From: Shewanella zhangzhouensis
GTDB taxonomy: Bacteria; Pseudomonadota; Gammaproteobacteria; Enterobacterales; Shewanellaceae
Length of the DNA stretch: 64,000 nucleotides
Direction of reading: 5' to 3'
NCBI RefSeq assembly: GCF_019457615.1
Contig: NZ_CP080414.1
Location: 2,850,501 to 2,914,500 of the forward strand
The position numbers and the translations under genes were made by a program. This document shows positions 1 to 6,573 of this stretch, one piece after another. Below the pieces are notes generated by a model. The model worked only from the letters and a program-made list of their open reading frames with translations. It made no database searches and had not been told where the DNA came from. Every line of letters starts with the position of its first letter. The stretch's first letter is position 1.

Positions 1-183
1 GACCTTACGGATTTGCGGCATCAGGGCACTCAAGGTATCGAAGCTGACCTCGGCAAACTGGAAATACAGGAACCCCCGGTTACTGGCATCGATGGCAAGC
101 AAATTGATACCGTACTTTTCCAGTACAATAAGAATATCCTTGGCGAGCCCAACCCTGTCCTGACAACTCACTTCCAAACGCAT
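1..183 (-). CDS. tyrR: TyrR, N-terminal part (runs off the window start)
   Basis: First 61 codons of a protein beginning MRLEVSCQDRVGLAKDIL. This matches the N-terminal ACT domain of TyrR, the sigma-54-type regulator of aromatic amino acid genes, which starts MRLEVFCEDRLGLTREL in E. coli. The ACT domain senses aromatic amino acids; the AAA+ and DNA-binding domains lie outside the window. ATG at 183-181. The gene lies downstream of phhAB on the same strand, with a terminator between. The phhA upstream region carries a TyrR-box-like site, so TyrR probably controls its neighbours. The family is recognised from only 61 residues, but the match is close. Confidence 0.88.
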   Translation of the reverse strand, partial: MRLEVSCQDRVGLAKDILIVLEKYGINLLAIDASNRGFLYFQFAEVSFDTLSALMPQIRKV

Positions 184-338
184 ATGTGAATGTATCCCTT
201 TTGTAATCTTGTTTTTGGGAGTGGGGACCTCGTGTCCGCGATTGGCCGGGATCCCGCTGGAGTACCTGGCGCTATACGGTAGAAGGTATTGAGAAAAGTG
301 GCAAGTCTTGTTTACAGAACTCAGATTCAACCATAAAA

Positions 339-374
339 AAATCAGCGCCTAACTTTACGTAAGGCGCTGATTTA
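339..374 (-). terminator. Rho-independent terminator after phhB
   Basis: Perfect 12-bp inverted repeat (AAATCAGCGCCT at 339-350, complement at 362-373) with an 11-nt loop. A-rich DNA at 335-341 gives a U tract on the minus-strand transcript. It separates phhB from tyrR. Confidence 0.85.
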
Positions 375-387
375 ATTTGAATCTAAA

Positions 388-726
388 TCAGTTCAGCAAC
401 TGGTCTGTCTTGGCTGCCATGATGAAGTCGTTACGATGCAGCCCCTTGATGGAGTGAGACCACCAGGTCACTGTCACCTTGCCCCACTCAGTGAAAATAC
501 CGGGATGATGGAATTCTTCTTCGGCAAGGTCCGCCAGCTTGTTGGAGAAGGCCATGGCCAGCTTGAAGTTTTTGAACTTGTACACACGCTCCAACTGCAT
601 GACGCCGTCGCGCACTTGTACGCTCCAATCTGGGATCATCCGGATAAGTTCAGCCAGCTCGGCGTCGGTGACCTTGGGGGCGTCAGCCTGACAGGCTTCG
701 CACTTCATGGATGCTAATTCGCTCAT
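388..726 (-). CDS. phhB: Pterin-4a-carbinolamine dehydratase PhhB
   Basis: 112-aa protein that dehydrates 4a-hydroxytetrahydrobiopterin, the spent cofactor of phenylalanine hydroxylase, so the pterin can be recycled. The family signature is visible: EEEFHHPG with His73-His74-Pro75, then TWWSHSIKGLHRND with His91 and Asp100. Length is normal for bacterial PhhB. ATG at 726 is preceded by a good AAGGAG site. It starts 30 bp after phhA ends, so the two form a phhAB operon. The short extension with two Cys (KCEACQ) before the core is common in gammaproteobacterial members. Confidence 0.95.
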   Translation of the reverse strand: MSELASMKCEACQADAPKVTDAELAELIRMIPDWSVQVRDGVMQLERVYKFKNFKLAMAFSNKLADLAEEEFHHPGIFTEWGKVTVTWWSHSIKGLHRNDFIMAAKTDQLLN

Positions 727-756
727 TACTGCTCCTTTAATAATTCTTGTCTTTAT

Positions 757-1548
757 TTAAACGGCCTTGGCCTTGGGCTCAAACAAGGGGGCGTGCAGCC
801 CAAGTTGTCTGGCGCGGGTGACGGATTGCATGATGTCCATACGGGCAATCTCATCAAGGAAATCAATATGTTCAATTTCATAATACACGGGCTGCATAAT
901 ATCAATGCGATAAGGTGTCCGCAGCACGTCCAGCAAATCAAACGGCTTTCTTAAGGGCTTGTCACCCATGGCGTAGAGGGTTTCACCGGGTGAACTCAGG
1001 ATGCCGCCGCCGTAGATACGCAACTCACCATCCCGGGGCTTCAGGAGGCCAAATTCCACGGTAAACCAATACAGCCTGGCCAGATACACCCGTTCTTCCT
1101 TGGTAGCAGCCAAACCCAGCTTGCCATAGGTGTGGGAGAAGTTGGCAAAGGCAGGATTGGTCAGCAATGGGCAATGACCAAAGATTTCATGGAAAATATC
1201 CGGCTCTTGCAGGTAATCAAATTCTTCGCGGCTACGGATAAAGGTGGCCACCGGAAACTGGCGACTTGCCAGCAGTTCGAAAAAGCGCTCGAACGAAATC
1301 AGTGCCGGTACCGCAGCCGTTTTCCAGCCAGTGGTATCCAGCAGCACCTCATCAACTTCTGCCAGTTGTGGCACTCGGTCTTTGGGCAGTGCCAGGCGGT
1401 CCAGACCATCCAGATACTCCTGACAGGCGCGTCCCGGCAGATTCACTGCCTGACGTGCATAAAGCTCTGCCCAAATTTCGTTTTCCTGATCCGGATAGGC
1501 AATAACGCCGTGCGCATCAGGTTTGCGGGCAACATACTGTGTACTCAT
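757..1548 (-). CDS. phhA: Phenylalanine-4-hydroxylase PhhA
   Basis: Iron- and tetrahydropterin-dependent monooxygenase that converts phenylalanine to tyrosine. About 263 aa, the usual size of the bacterial single-domain enzyme, which lacks the mammalian regulatory domain. The non-haem iron ligands are visible: His120 and His125 in IFHEIFGHCP and Glu165 in FTVEFG. I chose ATG at 1548 (MSTQYVARKP); a GTG at 1560 would add four residues. First gene of phhAB, with a TyrR-box-like site about 105 bp upstream. Together the two genes start the route from phenylalanine to tyrosine catabolism. Confidence 0.95.
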   Translation of the reverse strand: MSTQYVARKPDAHGVIAYPDQENEIWAELYARQAVNLPGRACQEYLDGLDRLALPKDRVPQLAEVDEVLLDTTGWKTAAVPALISFERFFELLASRQFPVATFIRSREEFDYLQEPDIFHEIFGHCPLLTNPAFANFSHTYGKLGLAATKEERVYLARLYWFTVEFGLLKPRDGELRIYGGGILSSPGETLYAMGDKPLRKPFDLLDVLRTPYRIDIMQPVYYEIEHIDFLDEIARMDIMQSVTRARQLGLHAPLFEPKAKAV

Positions 1549-1653
1549 CTCGGGTTTCACTTCAGGTTAACTTCAACCCCCCAATAGTGTTCCAAGGGCG
1601 AATTTTTGTTAACTGCCTCACGTTTTATTCCTAAGACCTCTGCTAGTGAATTT

Positions 1654-1671
1654 CGTAAAGCTTTTATTACA
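1654..1671. promoter_or_regulatory. TyrR-box-like operator upstream of phhA
   Basis: CGTAAA-N6-ATTACA matches the TyrR box TGTAAA-N6-TTTACA with the right spacing and one mismatch per half-site. It lies in the phhA upstream region, and tyrR itself is 1.4 kb away. The site is seen; the regulation is inferred. Confidence 0.55.
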
Positions 1672-1907
1672 ATCACAATACAGAGCAGTAACTAATGCGC
1701 GGGTTTGATGCGTATTTTTGACGGGGTGACATCGGGAATGAACATGGCTGGTTTCCGTTTGCTCAAACAGGTGAAAAATTTAGCGAATTCACCTTGCGGT
1801 CAATGGTTTTTCACCAAGGCTCCATTACAATAGGCACAGATACAGATGCCGTAAAATTAGCGGCCGGAATCGACAAATCCCTTTTTGCACAGTTGCTAAG
1901 GAACACC

Positions 1908-2816
1908 ATGAGACAAACCAAAATCCGTAAGGCCGTGATCCCTGTTGCCGGTCTGGGTACCCGGATGCTCCCTGCCACCAAGGCCATCCCCAAGGAGATG
2001 CTGCCTGTGGTGGATAAGCCACTCATCCAGTATGTGGTCAGCGAAGCCGTGGCAGCCGGGATTAAGGAAATTGTCCTGGTAACCCACGCCAGTAAAAACT
2101 CCATCGAAAACCATTTCGATACCAGTTTCGAGCTCGAAGCCCAACTGGAGCGCAGGGTAAAACGCCAGCTGTTGGATGAAGTTCAGGCCATCTGCCCTAA
2201 AGATGTGACCGTGATAAGCGTACGCCAGGCACAGGCCAAAGGCCTGGGGCATGCTATCCTGTGCGCCCGCCCCGTTGTGGGGGACGAGCCCTTTGCCGTG
2301 CTCTTGCCCGATGTGATTATCGACGGCGCCAAGAGTGACCTGACCAGTGAAAACCTCGCGGCCATGGTGAGACTCTTCGATGAAACCAGCACTGGCCAAA
2401 TCATGGTAGAAGCCGTTCCCCATGAGATGGTGAATCAATATGGTATTGCCGACGTCAAAGGCCATCAGTTGGTTAACGGCGAATCCGTGCCCCTGGAAGC
2501 ATTGGTCGAAAAGCCCCCGGTAGACGAAGCCCCTTCCAACCTTGCTGTGGTGGGTCGTTACGTTCTGCCTGCTGAGATTTGGCCTTTGCTGGCACGCACT
2601 CCCGCCGGCGCCGGCGATGAAATTCAACTGACCGATGCCATCGCCATGCTGATGGAATCCGTTCAGGTAAATGCCTATGGCATGGTGGGAAAGAGCCATG
2701 ATTGTGGCAACAAACAGGGTTATATGCAGGCCAACGTAGAATACGCGCTGCGCCACCCCGAACTTGGTAAGGAATTTTCCAAGTATCTGAAACAACTGGT
2801 TAAAGGACTCAGCTAA
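1908..2816 (+). CDS. galU: UTP-glucose-1-phosphate uridylyltransferase (first copy)
   Basis: 302-aa nucleotidyltransferase that makes UDP-glucose from glucose-1-phosphate and UTP. The GalU signature GLGTRMLPATKAIPKEMLP lies near residue 15, followed by the usual LVTHASKNSIENHFD block. The frame stays open upstream to 1794, but ATG at 1908 (MRQTKIRKAV) has an AAGGA site and matches the family N-terminus. It is followed 2 bp later by galE, so galU-galE make UDP-glucose and interconvert it with UDP-galactose. A second galU lies at 22.4-23.3 kb in the polysaccharide locus and is clearly similar, but it differs at many positions. Confidence 0.95.
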   Translation: MRQTKIRKAVIPVAGLGTRMLPATKAIPKEMLPVVDKPLIQYVVSEAVAAGIKEIVLVTHASKNSIENHFDTSFELEAQLERRVKRQLLDEVQAICPKDVTVISVRQAQAKGLGHAILCARPVVGDEPFAVLLPDVIIDGAKSDLTSENLAAMVRLFDETSTGQIMVEAVPHEMVNQYGIADVKGHQLVNGESVPLEALVEKPPVDEAPSNLAVVGRYVLPAEIWPLLARTPAGAGDEIQLTDAIAMLMESVQVNAYGMVGKSHDCGNKQGYMQANVEYALRHPELGKEFSKYLKQLVKGLS

Positions 2817-2818
2817 GG

Positions 2819-3829
2819 ATGACGATTTTGGTGACCGGCGGTGCCGGCTACATAGGTACCCACACAGTGGTGGCCCTGCAGCAGGCCGGTATGGAAGTGT
2901 TGGTTCTGGACAACCTATCCAATGCATGTGTCGAAGCACTGAACCGGGTCGAACAGATCACGGGACAGGCGGTGCCCTTTGTGCAGGGGGATATTCTCGA
3001 TAAGCCCCTGCTCAAAAAAATCTTTATGGATAATGACATAGATGCAGTAATCCACTTTGCCGGCCTCAAGGCTGTCGGCGAATCGGTTGCCCAGCCACTG
3101 CGCTATTATGAAAACAATGTCACCGGCACCCTGGTACTTTGCCAGGTAATGGCCGAATTTAACGTGAAGCAGCTGGTGTTTTCCTCTTCGGCCACCGTGT
3201 ATGGCGATCCGGCCAGCCTACCCATCACCGAGGACTTCCCCACAGGTGCAACCAATCCCTATGGCCAGTCCAAGCTGATGGTGGAGCATATTCTGGCCGA
3301 CCTGCACCATTCGGATCCCAGCTGGAATATCGCCCGCTTGCGCTATTTCAATCCGGTGGGTGCCCATGAAAGCGGGCTGATTGGTGAAGATCCCAATGAC
3401 ATCCCCAACAACCTGATGCCCTTTATCAGCCAGGTTGCCGTAGGCAAACGGGAAAAATTGTCAATTTTTGGCAATGACTACCCCACCCACGATGGCACGG
3501 GCGTGCGGGATTATATCCACGTGGTAGACCTGGCCGATGGCCACTTGAAAGCCCTTGAAAAGCTGAGAACCCAACCGGGTCTGGTCACCTACAATCTGGG
3601 CACGGGTCAGGGCTACAGCGTACTGGATATGGTCAAGGCCTTTGAAAAAGCCTCGGGCAAAGCCGTACCCTATGAAATAGCGCCAAGGCGCCCCGGCGAC
3701 ATCGCCGCCTGTTATGCCGATCCCGGCAAAGCCACCGACGAACTGGGCTGGAAAGCACAGCTCTCAGTGGACGAGATGGCCGCCAGCAGCTGGCGTTGGC
3801 AGTCCGGCAATCCCAACGGTTATCGATAA
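2819..3829 (+). CDS. galE: UDP-glucose 4-epimerase
   Basis: 336-aa short-chain dehydrogenase/reductase that interconverts UDP-glucose and UDP-galactose with tightly bound NAD. Visible features are the Rossmann GGAGYIGTH at the N-terminus, the catalytic Ser region VFSSSATVYG, and the YGQSK Tyr-Lys pair. Length is normal for GalE. The start is ATG at 2819, in an AAGG context 2 bp after the galU stop, which implies translational coupling. A short hairpin follows the stop codon before napF. Confidence 0.95.
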   Translation: MTILVTGGAGYIGTHTVVALQQAGMEVLVLDNLSNACVEALNRVEQITGQAVPFVQGDILDKPLLKKIFMDNDIDAVIHFAGLKAVGESVAQPLRYYENNVTGTLVLCQVMAEFNVKQLVFSSSATVYGDPASLPITEDFPTGATNPYGQSKLMVEHILADLHHSDPSWNIARLRYFNPVGAHESGLIGEDPNDIPNNLMPFISQVAVGKREKLSIFGNDYPTHDGTGVRDYIHVVDLADGHLKALEKLRTQPGLVTYNLGTGQGYSVLDMVKAFEKASGKAVPYEIAPRRPGDIAACYADPGKATDELGWKAQLSVDEMAASSWRWQSGNPNGYR

Positions 3830-3834
3830 GATTC

Positions 3835-3853
3835 AGGCCCTCCGGGGCCTTTT
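3835..3853 (+). terminator. Short hairpin with T run after galE
   Basis: AGGCCC-TCCG-GGGCCT followed by TTTT. It is a weak terminator or attenuator candidate only 5 bp before the napF start, so it may also fold over the napF ribosome-binding region. Confidence 0.5.
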
Positions 3854-3857
3854 GCCT

Positions 3858-4355
3858 ATGAAAGAGAACATTAATTTAAGTCGCCGCCGACTCTTCAGCC
3901 GCCGCAAGGACAACGCCCTGCGACCTCCTTTTGTGCGCGATGATGTGGAGTTTACCGATCTGTGCAGCCGCTGTGGTGACTGCATTACTGTGTGTGAGAC
4001 GAAGATCATCGTCAAGGGAGAAGCGGGATTCCCCGAAGTTAACTTCGACAACGCCGAGTGCACCTTCTGCGGGGAATGCGCCAAAGTCTGCCCAGAGCCC
4101 ATCTTTGCACTCGATAAGTCACCGCCCTGGACACTCGTAGCCAGCATCCAGGAGTCGTGCCTCGCTCACAGAGGCATTTGGTGCCAAAGCTGCAAAGATG
4201 CCTGCGATGCCAGTGCCATCCGCTTCACGCCGACTCTGGGCCGTGCCCCCACGCCGGAATTATTGCTGGATGCCTGTACCGGCTGCGGCGCCTGCGTGGC
4301 CCCCTGCCCGGCCGATGCCATTGTGATGATAAAACCCCAGGCCACTCCTCAGTAG
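3858..4355 (+). CDS. napF: Ferredoxin-type protein NapF
   Basis: 165-aa iron-sulfur protein of the NapF family, linked to maturation or electron supply of the periplasmic nitrate reductase NapA. Four Cys groups are visible: C36-C39-C42-C46, C68-C71-C74-C78, C101-C109-C112-C116 and C140-C143-C146-C150, which suggests up to four 4Fe-4S clusters. The basic N-terminus SRRRLFSRRK is typical and is not a secretion signal. The open frame begins earlier, inside galE; I chose ATG at 3858 by family fit, although no clear ribosome-binding site precedes it. No other nap genes are nearby, so it is an orphan here. Confidence 0.88.
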   Translation: MKENINLSRRRLFSRRKDNALRPPFVRDDVEFTDLCSRCGDCITVCETKIIVKGEAGFPEVNFDNAECTFCGECAKVCPEPIFALDKSPPWTLVASIQESCLAHRGIWCQSCKDACDASAIRFTPTLGRAPTPELLLDACTGCGACVAPCPADAIVMIKPQATPQ

Positions 4356-4462
4356 GTTCCGCCAAAAACCGGTCAGGGCGATTACACTTTCTGAGGTAAC
4401 GCCTTGGTATACATGGGGAAAGGGTGATTAGCACCGGGACATGTCGATGGTTCAGACTGAAT

Positions 4463-4590
4463 CCCCAATCCCCCTATTCCCCTATTCCCCTATTCCCCTA
4501 TTCCCCTATTCCCCTATTCCCCTATTCCCCTATTCCCCTATTCCCCTATTCCCCTAATCCCTTAATCCCCAATTCCCCTTATCCCATTTT
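4463..4590. repeat. CCCCTATT octamer tandem array
   Basis: Ten perfect copies of the 8-bp unit CCCCTATT run from 4471 to 4550. Degenerate copies lie on both sides (CCCCTAAT, CCCTTAAT, CCCCAATT), which shows decay from a uniform core outward. One strand is strikingly C- and pyrimidine-rich. The array fills much of the 453-bp gap between napF and the bactofilin gene. Frames across it give only low-complexity peptides, so it is not coding. The rest of the gap shows no gene. Confidence 0.95.
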
Positions 4591-4808
4591 CCCGCTCCAC
4601 CACTCCCGCCCGCTCAAGCCACCTGGCCGCTGCGACGCGCCATCGCCAAACATCGCCCCGGTGTTGTCGGTGTAAACCGACGGCTAAGAAGGGAGATCTG
4701 AGCCAAATTTCTGACATAAGCGCCAAATATTAGTGGTTTGCACTGGCGCAAATCGGGAGTAACATCCATCAAACAAATTTCTCATACTTCGGAATTACCT
4801 CCAGAACT

Positions 4809-5225
4809 ATGTTTGGAAAAAATACTAAATCCAGCGCTGGCCTGACTTTCATTTCTCCCGGCACCCGCCTAAGTGGCGAAACCCGTTTCGAGGGTGATGC
4901 CCTCATTGGCGGTGAACTTCTGGGCAACGTTGAAGCTCTCAACAAGATAACCATTGAACCGGGTGGAGTGATTGACGGGGTGCTGAAATGCACCGAGCTT
5001 AAAGTGTCCGGGCAATTCAAAGGTAAACTCTTCTGCGAAAAGCTCATCATTGCCGGTGGCGGCACGGTTGAGGGAGAGGTCAAATGTGACCGCATGGAAA
5101 TCTTCGAAGGCGGCCAGTTTGTGGGCTTCAGGACCCGCGAAAGCATGAGCGGCGAACTGCTTGAAGCCCACAAAACCGACAACCAGAAAGAGTCTCAGGT
5201 ACTGCTGCGTCAGGAAACCGCTTGA
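4809..5225 (+). CDS. Bactofilin (polymer-forming cytoskeletal protein)
   Basis: 138-aa bactofilin (DUF583/CcmA family). These proteins form filaments at the inner membrane that position cell-wall or polysaccharide enzymes. The short N-terminal tail MFGKNTKS is followed by a beta-helix core with regular glycine and valine turns (TRLSGETRFEGDALIGGELLG and later rungs) and a charged C-terminal tail. Length is typical. It stands alone between the octamer array and a terminator. Its partner here cannot be told from context. Confidence 0.9.
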   Translation: MFGKNTKSSAGLTFISPGTRLSGETRFEGDALIGGELLGNVEALNKITIEPGGVIDGVLKCTELKVSGQFKGKLFCEKLIIAGGGTVEGEVKCDRMEIFEGGQFVGFRTRESMSGELLEAHKTDNQKESQVLLRQETA

Positions 5226-5288
5226 TTGGCATTCAGCCTTATCAAGGCAAGGTGCTGACACTTGCTTCCTAAAATGTTGTATTCACTC

Positions 5289-5313
5289 AAACGCGGCCCA
5301 GGCCGCGTTTTTT
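5289..5313 (+). terminator. Terminator after the bactofilin gene
   Basis: AAACGCGGCC-CA-GGCCGCGTTT followed by a T run. A strong GC stem directly downstream of the bactofilin stop. Confidence 0.9.
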
Positions 5314-5425
5314 GCTCCCCTTTCGCGCAAAGTTAAGTGATTGTTAAAAACATGACATTTATCAAAGCCACCGTCAGCAGGCTTTGCTAGTGTAGTTGCA
5401 TCAACCACCCTCTTTTTTGCTCTCG

Positions 5426-6418
5426 ATGAATAAGCCTTTGGATAAACAACTGGCAGAGCTCGATATTTTCTCACTGCTGCTCTTTCGCGCCATCTTCGAG
5501 ACCGGGCACGCCAACATTGCGGCCAGACAGTTGGATGTGTCTGCCCCAAAGGTCAGCCGGGCGCTCGCCAGCTTACGGCTTATCTTTGCAGATGAGCTCT
5601 TTTATCGGCGTCAACAGGGCTTCAGACCAACGCCGCTGGCAGAGCAGATCTATCCTGCTATTCGAGAGCTTACCGACGGTATTAATCTCCTTGGCATGCA
5701 GCTTAAAGACCATCAGGCATTCCACAGGCAAGAGTGTCAGGTATTCGACCTTGCCGTCAGCTCCGGGATCCTCACGACTCTGGCGTTGGAATTCAACCGC
5801 AGAGAAGGGCTTTGCCCTTCGGTGGTGCTACATCATTGGCAGGAAAATACAGCCGATAGAATACATGCCGGCGAACTGGATTTGGGCCTGGCTTTGGCGC
5901 CTGAACCACACACCGAGCTGAGTTATGAACGCCTTTGCGACGCCCCAGGGCTTTGTCTTGTCGGAGCAGCCAATCACCCTATTTGGCAACATACCGATAT
6001 CTGCCTTGAACACATCTGCGAATATCCGTTTCTGTGTATGAACCACCCCGGATTCAACGATAAAGTTGACCCACTGGAGCTGTTTTGCCACAGGGAAGGC
6101 TTGGTTCCACCCACGGTGCTGCGGGTGTCGGATAAAGAAGAGTGGTTTGGTCATCTCCTGTGCCAACACAGCCTGGCATTTGCCTCGCCGTTGGAATGGG
6201 GATTACTGAATGCCTTGCCGGGTGTCGAAGTCAAACATCTGTCTGCAAAGGAAATTTCCCGTCTGCACAGCGGTTCCGCCGTACCCGGCCTTTACCTAAT
6301 CGAAAAGCCGGCCCACCACCGCAGATACAGCCCAGACGACAGGGAAAAACTGCTGCACATTATCTCGCTCACATTGGGGTTGGTAACCGAAGATCATCCA
6401 GTAAATTTCAGCATCTAA
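5426..6418 (+). CDS. LysR-family transcriptional regulator
   Basis: About 330 aa. The N-terminal winged helix-turn-helix is visible: LFRAIFETGHANIAARQLDV, then SAPKVSRALASLRLIFADELFYRR. A periplasmic-binding-like effector domain follows. I chose ATG at 5426 (MNKPLDKQLAELD); a TTG at 5396 would add ten residues, and neither has a strong ribosome-binding site. The gene lies on the same strand as the decaheme cytochrome 155 bp downstream, and a perfect dyad sits between them, so it may regulate that gene. The effector is not evident from the sequence. Confidence 0.88.
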   Translation: MNKPLDKQLAELDIFSLLLFRAIFETGHANIAARQLDVSAPKVSRALASLRLIFADELFYRRQQGFRPTPLAEQIYPAIRELTDGINLLGMQLKDHQAFHRQECQVFDLAVSSGILTTLALEFNRREGLCPSVVLHHWQENTADRIHAGELDLGLALAPEPHTELSYERLCDAPGLCLVGAANHPIWQHTDICLEHICEYPFLCMNHPGFNDKVDPLELFCHREGLVPPTVLRVSDKEEWFGHLLCQHSLAFASPLEWGLLNALPGVEVKHLSAKEISRLHSGSAVPGLYLIEKPAHHRRYSPDDREKLLHIISLTLGLVTEDHPVNFSI

Positions 6419-6465
6419 AATTACCAATTACCCAAATCGAAATTCACAAATAAGAGTTTAAAAGC

Positions 6466-6487
6466 CTGTTTCACACATTTGAAACAG
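6466..6487. promoter_or_regulatory. Perfect palindromic operator candidate upstream of the decaheme cytochrome
   Basis: CTGTTTCA-CACATT-TGAAACAG is an exact 8-bp inverted repeat with a 6-bp spacer, about 87 bp before the cytochrome start. It is not followed by a T run, so it is unlikely to be a terminator. It does not match a CRP, Fnr or ArcA consensus well. The adjacent LysR product or another dimeric regulator could bind it. Confidence 0.5.
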
Positions 6488-6573
6488 ACTCGCAACTACC
6501 ACTTTATATATATATTCATCGTCCTATAGTGGAAATACTGCAATAGCAGTCTTAAAGGCTATAAAGGGACGCG

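Noticed and set aside
1896..2939. 347-aa ORF opposite galU and galE
   Set aside because: Antisense shadow of strongly conserved genes; no family features.
4424..4675. 83-aa proline-rich ORF across the octamer array
   Set aside because: It is low-complexity translation of CCCCTATT repeats without start signals or family resemblance.
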